Part shown: in pieces, positions 43,077 through 54,740 of the stretch
Layout of the letters: each line of letters begins with the position of its first letter
Numbering within the stretch: position 1 is the first letter of the stretch
Assembly (NCBI RefSeq): GCF_947242115.1
Contig: NC_074716.1
Span: 7,827,501 to 7,891,500, forward strand
Reading direction: 5' to 3'
DNA: 64,000 bases
Origin: Biomphalaria glabrata
Lineage: Eukaryota > Mollusca > Gastropoda > Planorbidae
The notes under the pieces: model-generated
Seen by the model: the letters and a program-made list of their open reading frames with translations, nothing else
What the model was told of the DNA's origin: nothing
Databases searched by the model: none
Program-made: the position numbers and the translations under genes

Positions 43077-46000
43077 GTAAGTTTATGTTTGTTGTGTTGT
43101 TTGTCAATTTTTAATTCTTATGTTTATGTTCCACTTTCATTCAATTATTCAATTCATTGTCATGATTGTCACGTGTGTTTGTTATGACTTACTAAAATTA
43201 CTAAGTTAAGTAAGTTACTTACTAACTTAGACTTAACTAGATCTACTTAGTTAAGTTAGAGTACTTAGACTTACTAATCTAGATCTAGTAGATCTACACC
43301 GACTTGAGCCTACATTTTGTTTGTTAACAACATTGAGTTCAATCTTTGCTTTGAAAAGCTATTGGCACAGATCTGAGATAGGTTGGATAGTTGGATCTGT
43401 TGCTGTTTTGGCTGCTTTTGCTCTTTTTTTAGATCTATTAGAGTATTACAGTATGAGTATTAGTTTTTGCTGATGGCTGTCCTTTTTGCCTCATAACCAG
43501 AAACACTGACCATGACGTTCACCACTCTATAAACTCTATTCTAAGAGAAGCTATCAAGATCTACCATTTCCTAGTAATCAGTCATAAGTGACACAAGTGT
43601 CGATTAAACATTCCTTGATAGATCTCTTGAGGGTATGTTTATTATATCTCTTGTTTAGACCCCTTGAGATCGCTTTCAAATGCACTATTCCCCATAAAAA
43701 AGTTCATAAGGAGGCGATTGTCTGGTAAACTGGCGAAATGCTAATTTCTTGAGCATTGAATTGAGTTGAAGACTCTTGGAACTCCGTCAGCCTATCTGAA
43801 CATCTGTTCTGTCTGGAAGATATCCTAGTAGAGATACAATTTTTAAACATTCCTATGACTGATTCGGGTTAGATTTGAGGCCGAATGTCAATCACATAGG
43901 AGAAACTCACGCTATTTCCTTCTCTGTGCCACATCAGTCCGTGTCCACAATAAAACAACCTTAAGGAACAATGTGTGGATAGTGACATGGGTGTCGGAGC
44001 TCTTTTCCATCCCGTTAGATCGTCTAAGAGCTGAGCCGAAGGCTCTTCAAGCTCTAAGTTTAAAAAAAACCTGTTTGAGTGTCAAACAGTAAAAAAAAAC
44101 CTGTGTGAACGCACAGTTCTGTCTGGAAGATACCCAAGTCAATGCCTATGTAAAGCATTGCTATTTCTGATACATCTGGCCCCCGACACATGGGCTTGAC
44201 ATGGCCGAAAGCCGAGTGCATCGGGAACCTCCACCATTTTCCTATGTTGTACCAAGCTAACCATGGAGGGCTCGCCATTAGTTTACTGGCCCCTTGAGGA
44301 ACAGTGCATGGATTATTGACACGGTCGTGAGAGCTCTCTTTCAATTCTGTCCGTGCAATGGGTCCACTCTCGCGTACCCTTGGACACTCCCACAGGAGTT
44401 TTGTTTCGCCATTCATTTAGCCTAGTTACCCCCTCAAGTAACCGTTTCCACCCAGGTGCCACAATGAGACAGAACAGCGTACCCGGGCTCTTCCATCCCA
44501 GCAAGTGCAATGGACTCAGTCTTTAGGCATCCCAATGGGCGTTCTGTATTGTTTCCAAATATTTTCATTTAATGCCCATTTCCATCTCTGGCGCCATGTT
44601 GTGGCTGAGAAGCATTGCCCTGGTTAACTTTACTTACCATGTTCCTCTAAGATTTGGGGAAGCTAACTATTTAGGACAACATGCAGAATACGATTCAAGA
44701 TATCACATGATGGTGTTGTTAATAGTAAAAGCACTAAGAAACACACCATGTTTCATGGATTTATAGTAATAGTTTCATATTTGGGAGAATGTTACATATG
44801 TCTCTCTTAATGATATGACTAATTAACGTAAGGAAAACTACAAAATAATAATCTTCTATTTTAAAGAAACATATCTAATAGATAAACATTACCATTATCC
44901 ATAAGGTTAACAAATTATGTTCTCTAAAAAACTTGGAATATATTGTTTTGTATTGTTGTTTTTTCCAATATGTGATTAATTTGCTATTGATGCCAAAATA
45001 TATTGTTTTTCCATTTGTTAAAAGTTGGTGCCGGTTCTGCTGGATGTGTGTTAGCCAATCGTCTCTCCGAGGACCCTCATGTTACTGTACTCTTGTTGGA
45101 ATCCGGAGAAGATGACTGGGGCTACGATGATATTAAAGTTCTTGGATACATGCATCGGCATTGGTTGACAGACATAGACTGGGCTTACTTCACAGAACCT
45201 GACAAAGATACATTAAAAGGTTTTCAAAATGGGGTAAGATTTAGGAATTAGTATGGCAGGTTGTGCGGTAAAACTTTTATATGAAATCCATTGTTCAACC
45301 TCACATACTATCATCCATCTGCTATTTAACAACAGAACTATTTGGCAGCATTTTTCTAACTAATACTGTAATAATTTTCTTTCTTTAAGGAGCATCTGTA
45401 ACACATTAATTTTTTTTTTAGACAGAATTCCTTAAAATTGTGAACTATGAATTATAAAAACTTTAAAGAAAAAACATCACATAATTCCATAAACTTTAGG
45501 ATTTTCCTAGACAATTGGCTTGAAAACTTTAAAGTTTCAGATATTTCTGCAAAAATTTATTAAGATTATTATGTCCTAGCAGGACAGTAGGGCAGATTTT
45601 GAACCCAAACACCAGTTCAGAGCACATACCACATGATCAGGCAGTCATCATCATCATAAAGTCCATCTTACAAACACTCTAGACAGAAACCTTACTGTGT
45701 TGTGTAATGCACATATGTCACCCTACAGGTGAAGAACATGTTATTTCTCAGAACTATCAAGATGAAATTCAGCAAGTCTTGGGGCAGTCAAAAGGAATAT
45801 ATGAGACATGGTTTCCTCTTCCTTGGGGTGAAGTTCAGCCTAAACCATAAGATCCATATATTCACATTCACCTATCCCTTAGTCTTTTGAACCGCTGGAG
45901 CACCACATGATCTGTTGACTGTTTTCGTCTTCTCCATTCATCCATGTCTTTTACCTTTGATAATCTCTTTCAATTACAGTCCTATACATTCTTTTAAGTT

Positions 46001-49000
46001 GTTTTTCCATCGCTTTCTCTGTGGGCCTCTTTTTCTTTTTCCTGGTACTGTTCCTTGAAGGAAGATCTTTGCGAGCCCTGAGGACCTTGTGAAATGGCCT
46101 TAAAGTTTTAGTTTGCATTTTTCTGTAGCATCTCAATTCCATTGCTACGATCTACTCTCTAGTTCTGCAGTCAGCGTCCAAGATTCATTAGCATATAAGA
46201 ATGAAGCCTTGACCAAGGAGTGCATCAGTCTGATTTTAATGTCAAGGGCTATGCCTTTGTCTTAATAAAAATACATATAAATGTCAGGCAGATATCAGTG
46301 ATCAGGTGTTGAGTGACAAGCTTGACAACACCTAATATTTGGAAGTTTTGTAAAAATTCATGGCATTGGATTGGAGGAAAAAGTATTTTTATTTCTCAAA
46401 ATCCAACTATTCCATTTGTACATTTCAGGTCTCCTACTGGGCACAAGGTAAAGTGCTTGGTGGTACCAGTAGCATCAATGCTGCACTGTATGTCCGGGGT
46501 TCCAGACATGACTATGACAGATGGGCCAAATACACTGGCAGTGAAGAATGGGACTACAGGCATGTGTTGCCATATTTTAAAAAACTTGAAGACGTTCAGG
46601 TGGCAACGCTCAAGGGCTCTGGTGAGGATTTCACTTTCTAAATGTAATTCAAGTATAAATTAACAACAATTAGAACTCTACAAGATAGCTTTTAAAGTGT
46701 TAGACTTCTATTGTCAATGAATTTAAAATAATCCGTATCATGATCAAGGTTTCTAGACAGGAAGTTAAATTTTCACAATTTGTGTAGTGAAGTTTATGGC
46801 AATAGTTTGAGGATATATTCATGTCCTTGCGGCATTGATATTAATTGGGTATGTCATGATGATCGGCAATTCTGCTAGTCACACCATATCCTCATAAACA
46901 TTGAACACAAAAAACAGATCATCTTATATTGAACAACTTAGATTTAATAATTAACATTGAACAGTTATAGCATTAGTAAATTATTTATATTAAACTTCAT
47001 TTGTGAAGCCTAAAGTGAGCTACTATTTATTAGTGAAGTGCATAAGAGAAAATCACATTTAACATTATATTCTCTTACCCAGGATACCGTGGTCAAGGTG
47101 GGCCCATACCAGTCAGCCAGACAGAGTCCCGTCCTCTATCGGACATAATCATGTCAGCAGCAGAACAAGTTGGATATACTTATCACACAGATTATAATGG
47201 GAGAACTATGGAAGGTTAGTTGGCTGTAATTATCTATTTCATTTATTCTCTTAATGAGAAAAAAAAGTGCCTGAGGAGTTACATGTGAATGCAAGTGATG
47301 AGGGTTACTGTTAGACTTTGCCATAATATATAGTTAGGTTTAGAAAGTGTAGTAAAGTACCCCTTTCCAACCTTGTGCTCAGATGATGTAAACGTCATCT
47401 GTTTTTGTGGTCAATGTTTAATGAGGTTGTCAACGACCAACCCCCTTTACTTTACCCAACTTATGTTAGGTACCATCAGAGTTGGGTGGCTTCATAAGAA
47501 TCCATCGGTTCGGAAGCCAATTGCTTTACCCCTCAGCCACCAAGTTCAATATAGTTAGATTATAGAATTGCTTATCTGAGTTCTATTCTCGGCAGCACCC
47601 AAGGTGAGTGTTTTAAACTGGCATTATACTACATCGAATACATGGCAAGAAGGTAGAAAAAATACCTATATAAAAAATGTCCATTGCAATTTAAATAAAA
47701 CATAGTGTAAGCATATCTAATTCTTAATGAACTTCAACAAGAACTTCCATCATCATTATTGAGCATTTGACTTGATGTGTGGCAATCTGCTTAACCATTT
47801 TTACATTTATCTTGGTAATCAGCCAACCAGCTTTTCTTCAGGCTTCCCCTTAAGTTTGCTTCCTTTAAGGAACCCTGCAGTTAGATGCTTGGTCAGTAAA
47901 TCAAGTCTGTGGCATTCTAACATTCATTGCCTGACATTATAAAGAAACTTCTTAAGAATTTAATTAAAAAAAAACATTTTAGTATTCTAATAGTAAAGTA
48001 AAACTACTAGTTTAAGATAATAAAATCAGCTGCAGTGAATTCAGAACAATGCTGTACAAATAGTTAGATGAAAAACAAGACACAATTCTGCTACTGCTTT
48101 CTTGCATATATGCTTCATTGGCTTCCTGTGAATGCAAGCCAATAACATTCTTGACTCAAGATTTGATAATCTTTTAGAAATAGACCTAATTCTTTCAGGA
48201 ACCAAATTTGTATTTTAAAAAATTTATTTTACCTAAAATGTTATTTATTATATGTATAATTTCTGAACTTCAAAGTATAAAACAACTGATAACACTAATG
48301 TTATGATTTGGAAACCAAATGTTTATTTCTAACCCAGATTTTGTTTGTCACCAGGTATCTTTTACTCCCAGTTGAACACTAAAAATGGGGAAAGATGGAG
48401 TACAAGTCGGGCGTATATTTCTCCAGTTCTGCACAGAGAAAATCTTCATGTAGCTGTCAACTCTCACGTAACAAAGGTTAAATAGAAAATCTTTTTGTTT
48501 TATAGTCAATTGACTTGTCATACATTCCAAGAAAATGACATTAATTTTAAACATTTCACCTTCATGAATATTTGAGGGTGATGTGAAATGTTTCAGACCT
48601 AACAATGAAATGTAGTTTGTTTGTTGTTTGTTTTTTTTTTCAACTTTTTAAAATTTCTCTACATAATCTTCTTTTAAATCTATGCACTTTTCACAGCGAT
48701 GCTCCCAGTGCTCCAACCTGTCCAAATTATATATTACTAATTCTATTTCTCCATAAAATACTTTGTTTACAAAGGTGATGACATTATCGTTGGATCTGTA
48801 TCCTCGAGGCACATTTAGTTTAGGAAAGAACCGAAGATATCTTATTAGTTCTGAGCTTTTTCAGACCATTCTAGTAATAACATAAAATATGCAAAATATT
48901 AATTATGACACAAAAGATTTTTTTTTTTTTTTGGTTAAAAACTCAGTCATACTCCCTAGCATAGAACCCTAACCCAAACCCAATAAAAATAACTAAGAGG

Positions 49001-50459
49001 AACTAATGACAAACTTGTGTTGCTGTATCTGCAGGTTTTGTTTCAAGACAAAAAAGCTGTTGGTGTTCAGGTGGTCAGATACAGCAGAAAATTTACAGTA
49101 GGAGTAAGAAAAGAAGTCCTATTGTCTGCTGGAGCTATTGGATCTCCCCAGATTTTAATGTTGTCTGGAGTTGGACCAAAAAAACATCTGGAAGAATTAA
49201 AGGTAGTCAAGTTTCATCCTTGCATTAAGACATTTGGTTGAACTTTTCAGCTGATAATTTTATGCCAATGTTATGCTTGTATGTTTATATTATAAGCGTA
49301 ATACTGAATTCATTTTCTATACTCTCTAGATTCCTGTAGTCTCAGATCTTCCTGTTGGTCAGAACCTTCAAGACCATTTATATTTTGATATTGGGGTTGG
49401 CATCCAGAAACCTTTATCAACTCTCTCAGGAGAGTTAGACTCGTGGACCACATATTTACAGTACAAATTGTTGGGCTCAGGTATACAGTTATTTTGTTTG
49501 TAGTTTTACTGATCTAGACTTATATTTCCATTTAAAAAAAAAAACGACAAAACAAATAAGAATAATAACCAAACACAAGAAGATGTGTGCTCTATAAAAA
49601 AGTGGATTTGTAAACACAATAAAAAAAATAGTTATTTAAATACATACATTTGTATATGCCATTATCAAATTGAAACTTGTATTTTGACCCAGAAAAATGC
49701 CACTTATTAAGAGTAACTAAAAAATAAGTTTAAAAGAGAGTTTGTGTGGAAACACAAACTCAGAATCTAACCCTGAAAAGATACATAATTTAGTAGCAAA
49801 AAAAAATTTAAGAGGGTTTTTTTTTTTTTTTTAGAAAATATCTAAACTGTTGACCTTAAATATCTAAACTGTTGACCTTAAATATCTAAACTGTTGACCT
49901 TAAATATCTAAACTGTTGACCTTAGAAAAAAAATGTGCAAGGAATCCCCTACCTTATTACTATAGTCTCTCTTTTTTTTTTCTATTAATAGTGAAAAGTT
50001 GTAGAAATGGTGTATCTTTATGAAAAAAACTTGTAACATGAGAACTTTGAAAGATATAAATATGATGTCAGATTTGTATTATCTTTTCTAGTTTTTGAGA
50101 TCTAAATGGGACAAACGGATAGACAGACCTTACAAAACTAATAGATTCCCCATTTGGGGCTGTGAAAATAAAAACCACTCATCTTATTCGTGGTAAAACA
50201 AATGGTTGTGTTCTTTTCTAAATTAAAATAATGTTTTAACAAATATTTGTATTAATAAATTAAGTGTTTTCTGTTAAAGCTTCTCAAATTTTTAAGATGT
50301 TTACTTAAATGAATATTAACAATGTAAAAATAATAATAAAATTAATATCTTTCAACACGCACATAGCTTTTTTTTTTGTATGGACAAAGAGAGGACTGTG
50401 GTTGTTGATTATAGTTCATTGTGTTGGATATTCTTGCTGAAAATATTGGAAATCCCCCC

Positions 50460-50490
<31 letters not shown>

Positions 50491-53400
50491 ACTTACCTGA
50501 ATGGACCACACAAACTATCTTGAAACTTTGTTTACTTTTTAAATTATTTGATTGGATTATAGTTTGTTTGTTTATTTTTTTTTATTTAAAACAAAAAAAG
50601 TTTCATTTTAAGATCTGAGGATCTGTGTGATAGCAGATGTATGATTTAGACTTCAGTTTTAATTTTGAGTTTAAGGCCAATTAACATGTTCTATATCTAT
50701 TTATGTAGACAGAAAGAGAGCCCATTAGAATTTTAAAAAAATTATTCAAGTCTTTCTTTTGAAAAAACTAGGACCACTTTCTACTGCTGCACACATGACT
50801 CTCATGGCTTTCAAGAGTACTACAGAAGAAACCAAATCTATAGACTGGCCAGATTTACAGATTTATGTAGCTGAAAGTTTGCCACATAGTCAGGAAGATA
50901 GTTTGTACACTGAGGAGGTAATGTTTAAAAAAAAATTTTCCAAGTTTTTTTTCTATTTAACTTTTTGTTTATTAGCACAACTTATTTAAAGCAAGCAAGA
51001 AGACTGATGTGGTACCTCAGAGTTTTTTGTTGAATAATTGATGTACCAATTCACTTGAATGTCTTTTCAATTTTCAAAAGGGAAAAAGTGTTATGTTATG
51101 GAGAAAATAGGTTTGTCTGTAGTTAAGTACCTTGAAATTTTGTCTAGAAAAGTAATATTACAATTCCTTAAGTAAGAAAAAGTACAGAAAAAGAACTAAT
51201 AAATATACGGTAATAGCATATTTAAATTAAAATGATCTTTTTTAAAAAGTTAATTTATATATTAATTTTATTATCATTTCTTTTCTTATCTTATAATTAC
51301 AGACCTTCCTTTAAAAGAGAAGATAATTACATTCTACTGATATTTATGTGTTAATTGAGCCATCTACATTAAGTAAAAACTTAATTTCTGCTTAGTCATT
51401 GGTGTTTTTGGCTGATTCAGGCAACCATGCTCTAGTTGTATTAGGGAAGAAGGAGCACTTTGATCCAGAAAATTACGTTAAAAATCTGTTAATGATTTTA
51501 AATTGACATACGGTTGCCTGGTTATGCATTCTGGACTGTCGTTGGGTGGTATTGAAGGTCCTGGGTTCGAACCCTGCTCACTGTTCTCCCCTGCAGGAGC
51601 TTTGGGCTAGGATGTAATTATCTTCAGAATGTGAAGAATCATTTAAAACAAACAACATTCTCAGTGAGCTAATTTTTCTTTTTAGGTCAAGTCCGACTTG
51701 GCAGGCAGAGATTCTTTCCTTCATGGTTTTCTGATTACTCCTGCATTGCTACGACCAGAAAGCAGAGGAAACATAACACTAACCTCAAAAGATCCATTTG
51801 ACTATCCCATTATTAGAACTAATTACTTACAAAAACAAGAGGACATACAATTATTTATAAGAGGTAAGTTCATACTTTCTTTGGAAATAGATTGAATTTT
51901 GAAAGGTTTAAACAAATGTGATATTTTAATAACCTAATAAATAACCTTTTCATTTTTAAAGAATAAAGTTGTAAATAATTTTGATATTTATTTATCTGTT
52001 GTTTGTGTCAAAAAAAAAGTTTATTAAATTTAAAAAAAATTTTTTTGTTTCAAATGTTCTTTGAAGTATTTAAGCTGACTTCATATCTAGACTTCATTGA
52101 AAAAAAAACATATGTTAAACTTTAGCTTTTGGATAATTTCTTCCATTGTAAAATAACCAATATCATCTGTGATCAGGGGTGGACTGGCTATATGGGCATT
52201 TGAACCAGTTCCCAGTGGGCCAGCACTCAAATGGGCTGGTGGGCCAACATCAAAAGGGTTTTTGGAATTAAATTATGACCTGTAAAAGATTTTATAATAT
52301 TCACTTACAAAAATGGAGTCTATATAATGTCATGACTGGCTCTGGCATTATATATAAAAGATCTTCTACAGACTTTACAGTGTAATTCCAGCCTAACATG
52401 TTTCATAATAATTTATTAGTTCTTTCTCTGTTTACCATGATTGTGGTGAGTTTCAGTCCACTATATATAGACTCTACTAAGCAAACAACTTACAACATAA
52501 GGCCTCTTATTTCTTAAAGTCCAATATATATATCTATTTAAATTTCTATAGAATTGACATTAGTGTGAACATAGAATATCATAATAAATTGATTCTAACT
52601 AGTAACATATAATCAACTAGCCTTCAGATATAACAAGTTACACAAACCCATGCATGTACAAGTTCAGTTCTCTTTGCATTATCATTCTTTATTATCAGGA
52701 CTGGTTAGAATGGATGCTCATTATTATTATTATCATGTAGCACACAATTTGAGGGCTGGATCATATGATTTGCCAGGAATGATTTTGACATAAATTACAC
52801 CCCTGTCTATGATAATAATAGTAAGCAACAACAGTTTGATTTTTTAAGTACTAGTACATTGTCAAAAGTGGAAAAAACTTTTTTTTTTTTTTTAAGTAAA
52901 AGTAATTACGTTGTGGTTTGTATGTTTTGAACATGGTTCAGGTATTCAAGAAATAAAGAAGATTGTTTCAAGCCAACCTTTGAAAGACATCGGTGCTGAA
53001 TTCACTGAGAAAACTCCAGCTAAATCTTGTGCTCAGTTCTCATACGAGTCTGATCAGTATTGGGAATGTGTTCTGAAACTTAGACCCATGACAATCTGGC
53101 ATCCAGTTAGCACATGCAAGATGGGCCCAGCTGATGACATCACGGCAGTTGTGGATCCTCAACTTAGGTAAGTCGTGGGATGGGTGACTGAGAGGCTTAA
53201 ATCACTTGGCTACCAATCAGGGGGGGGCTCAAGCTCAACACCTTACTTGAGCAAAGTTGTGTTTACTGAATGCCTCCCAGATTCCGCCCTCCCCCCACTG
53301 GTCCACAAAAGTGATTAGACCCAAGTGCACTGAGCATGCTATAAACATGAAAGTTGCGCTACATTAGAGCAATACAAAAAATCTACCTTTATGTAAAATT

Positions 53401-54740
53401 ATAATTGTATGATTATACAACTAGCAATACAAATACCTTCTATCAAGGTTAAGGATTTCTTCTAAGATAAGTAATCTTGGTATTTCTTTTCAGTTCACTT
53501 TCCTTTACCTATTTTGCTGGTAGAGGAATTGGTAAGAACTGTGTGATATTTAGTGATTTTAAATCACAAGGGACGTCTATCTTGTAGTAGATTCAGTTCA
53601 AACATATGAGTTATACTTTGTGCACAAAGATTGAACTTAGACATGGCATAAATGTCTAGGCCTAAACTATATATTATTTATACATGTAGATCAGTAAGAA
53701 GAAGATGAATCAGTTTCATGAACACTCATACTTTTATACATGTCATGAATATTTTCTGACTTTAGTGACCTTTAAAAATAGATCAGTGTAGATGACTGGA
53801 CTTTGTAAATTATTTTAAAGCTTGACTACCAAGAATTGGTGATCGGAATATTGGCATAAGTTGTTTTGTTACAAATCAAATATCAATTTACAAGTATCAA
53901 TTTTAGTAATGAATTAATTACTCCAGACAAACTCCACATTCTCTAGACTTTGGTTCAACCTTTTTAACTGGCTTTGTAGCAGGAACAACAGACATACAGA
54001 AAACACATTACTAGGAGAATTCTACTATCCTTGCCTGTGATTTATTATATTACAAGGCTTTGTCATTAATAATGATCAAACCATTGTTTTGATTGGTAGC
54101 ATATAAATAGCAGGTGTTTTAGCCTAGAGTAGTTCAGAGCCCTTACAGCTCCATTTGTAATCAAGAAATATTATTTTTGCTACTAAAATTCAATATTTAT
54201 GTTGGCAATTAAAATGACTTTGGAAATTATTCAAACTTAACATACAATTTATTGTGTGTGAGTTTGGTTAAGCCATTGGTATACCATTTTTTCAAAAAAC
54301 TTACATTAAGTATAATTAAAAAATTTTTAGTACCTGTAACTTTTATCCATGTTCAGCAACACAGTCCAAATCTAATGAGTAATGTACTAAAGCAATAAAC
54401 TGACTTGATTAATTATATCTACACATTTTAATTAAAGAAACAACTAGATTACATCTATAGTCAAGTAAAAATGATAGAATGGGCACATTGTATTGCATGT
54501 GTGTGTTATATGTGTATTGTATTTTTCGTTTAGTTTGGTTGTGAATGCATTTATAAAATGTAAACATAGAACCCATTTTATCCTCACAGAGTCAAAGGAG
54601 TGACTGGTTTACGTGTAGTAGATGCTTCTATCATGCCCTGGATTGTCTCGGGAAACACGAACATACCAACTATCATGATTGCTGAGAAGGCATCAGACTT
54701 GATTAAAGGAAAACCACCTCTACAGCCTCTAGACATGTAG
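42947..54740 (+). CDS. GMC-family FAD oxidoreductase, copy 2 (choline/glucose-dehydrogenase-like), 11 exons
   Basis: Joining 42947-43076, 45025-45233, 46429-46621, 47083-47214, 48355-48476, 49035-49202, 49330-49480, 50772-50917, 51686-51863, 52942-53167 and 54590-54740 gives an unbroken 601-aa protein. It has an N-terminal hydrophobic anchor ([16 protein letters not shown]), the FAD motif VGAGSAGC, signature 2 [15 protein letters not shown], His530 in [10 protein letters not shown] and Asn574 in SGNTN. All intron phases equal those of copy 1, and exons 2, 3, 4, 5, 6, 9 and 10 have identical lengths. The Gly after HPV in copy 1 is Ser here. Exons 7-9, which build much of the substrate side, are the most divergent. 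Role: FAD-dependent oxidation of an alcohol or sugar, probably membrane-anchored or secretory; substrate unknown. The ATG is the first after an in-frame TAA at 42908. Donor of exon 5 (GTTAAA) is weak. Confidence 0.93.
43077..45024. other. intron 1 of GMC copy 2, with an unclassified GC-balanced block
   Basis: From about 43500 to 44560 the sequence is markedly less AT-rich than its surroundings. It contains internally repeated phrases: ttctgtctggaagatatcc at about 43808 and gttctgtctggaagataccc at 44117; cttaaggaacaatgtgtgga at about 43960 and ccttgaggaacagtgcatgg at 44292; and three forms of a sentence ending ttccatccc / tttcaattc. It looks like three or four old copies of a ~300-bp unit. I cannot name it. 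Confidence 0.45.
45025..45233 (+). CDS. GMC copy 2, exon 2 (FAD-binding motif)
   Basis: Acceptor aaaag|TTGG. It encodes [20 protein letters not shown] and [11 protein letters not shown], where copy 1 has EAGEDDWE. Donor GGG|GTAAGA. 209 bp. Confidence 0.93.
45234..46428. other. intron 2 of GMC copy 2
   Basis: It contains a decayed reverse SINE B fragment (about 45586-45655: cctagcaggacagtagggca, gattttgaacccaa, ccacatgatcaggcag) and a reverse LINE end (45880-46260). Confidence 0.5.
45880..46260 (-). mobile_element. LINE 3' coding end, reverse
   Basis: On the minus strand it encodes [20 protein letters not shown] and [16 protein letters not shown], related to the plus-strand piece at 12300-12505 (GHVTRSSG region, ctcagggctcgtaaagacct). 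The upstream part (about 46140-46260) continues the LINE protein with frame breaks. Confidence 0.6.
46429..46621 (+). CDS. GMC copy 2, exon 3
   Basis: It encodes [20 protein letters not shown] and [20 protein letters not shown]. 193 bp. Donor G|GTGAGG. Confidence 0.94.
46622..47082. other. intron 3 of GMC copy 2
   Basis: AT-rich intron with no recognised repeat. Confidence 0.5.
47083..47214 (+). CDS. GMC copy 2, exon 4
   Basis: It encodes [18 protein letters not shown] through DYNGRTMEG. 132 bp, acceptor ttacccag, donor GAAG|GTTAGT. It is too short to show as a long frame on its own. Confidence 0.92.
47215..48354. other. intron 4 of GMC copy 2
   Basis: It holds one reverse family A SINE (47350-47545) and unremarkable AT-rich DNA. 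Confidence 0.5.
47350..47545 (-). mobile_element. tRNA-derived SINE (family A), reverse
   Basis: acccctttccaaccttgtgc, gtcatctgtttttgtgg, tgttaggtaccatcagagtt, and the tRNA-like end gcttttacccc-type/cctcagccaccaag. Internally deleted. Confidence 0.7.
48355..48476 (+). CDS. GMC copy 2, exon 5
   Basis: It encodes [20 protein letters not shown] and [16 protein letters not shown]. 122 bp, acceptor gtcaccag, donor AAG|GTTAAA (weak). Confidence 0.91.
48477..49034. other. intron 5 of GMC copy 2
   Basis: AT-rich with poly-T tracts. Text near 48655-48850 (ctatgcacttttcacagcga, gctcccagtgctccaacctg) resembles the reverse of a mariner-like transposase or its UTR, but I could not find a convincing frame. 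Confidence 0.3.
49035..49202 (+). CDS. GMC copy 2, exon 6 (GMC signature 2)
   Basis: It encodes [14 protein letters not shown], then [20 protein letters not shown] and [12 protein letters not shown]. 168 bp, donor AAG|GTAGTC. Confidence 0.94.
49330..49480 (+). CDS. GMC copy 2, exon 7
   Basis: It encodes [20 protein letters not shown] and a divergent segment with [19 protein letters not shown]. 151 bp, one codon shorter than in copy 1. Confidence 0.92.
49481..50771. other. intron 7 of GMC copy 2
   Basis: It contains four copies of a 22-bp unit (tatctaaactgttgacctta) at 49846-49925, a reverse copy of the ctgtccgt-type dispersed repeat (about 50085-50165), and a poly-C/poly-T junction at 50454-50490. 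Confidence 0.55.
50772..50917 (+). CDS. GMC copy 2, exon 8 (most divergent exon)
   Basis: It encodes [20 protein letters not shown] and [20 protein letters not shown]. Only the AFKSTT-ET and DWPDL blocks are clearly shared with copy 1. Confidence 0.91.
51270..51460 (-). mobile_element. LINE 3' end, reverse
   Basis: Diverged member of the 22228 family: tttcttatcttataattaca, gaccttcctttaaaagagaa, tagtcattggtgtttttggc, ggcaaccatgctctag. Confidence 0.65.
51505..51655 (+). mobile_element. tRNA-derived SINE (family B), diverged
   Basis: ggttgcctggttatgcattc, tcctgggttcgaaccctgct (B box) and ggagctttgggctaggatgt. It is older than the copies at 18557 and 28042. Confidence 0.75.
51686..51863 (+). 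CDS. GMC copy 2, exon 9
   Basis: It encodes [20 protein letters not shown], then [15 protein letters not shown], ending QEDIQLFIR. 178 bp, acceptor tttttag, donor AGAG|GTAAGT. Confidence 0.93.
51864..52941. other. intron 9 of GMC copy 2
   Basis: AT-rich; its right part is a hAT-type miniature element (52174-52805). Confidence 0.6.
52174..52805. mobile_element. hAT-type MITE, 632 bp
   Basis: It starts caggggtggactggctatat and ends aattacacccctg; the first 8 bp (CAGGGGTG) invert at the other end. The flanking octamers tctgtgat (52166-52173) and tctatgat (52806-52813) agree at 7 of 8 positions, an 8-bp target duplication typical of hAT. No coding capacity. Confidence 0.8.
52942..53167 (+). CDS. 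GMC copy 2, exon 10 (catalytic histidine)
   Basis: It encodes [20 protein letters not shown] and [13 protein letters not shown] with His530. 226 bp, donor TTAG|GTAAGT. Confidence 0.94.
53168..54589. other. intron 10 of GMC copy 2
   Basis: AT-rich intron; nothing but short simple runs and a poly-G at 53220. No repeat family or exon recognised. Confidence 0.45.
54590..54740 (+). CDS. GMC copy 2, exon 11 (catalytic Asn, stop)
   Basis: It encodes [24 protein letters not shown] with Asn574, [13 protein letters not shown] and the tail [12 protein letters not shown] at 54738-54740. Confidence 0.94.

Larger units (their letters stand above)
50918..51685. other. intron 8 of GMC copy 2
   Basis: It holds a reverse LINE tail (51270-51460) and a forward SINE B (51505-51655). 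No exon. Confidence 0.6.

Noticed and set aside
48655-48860. Possible mariner-type transposase fragment in intron 5 of GMC copy 2
   Set aside because: A few word-like similarities only; no frame longer than a few residues could be supported.
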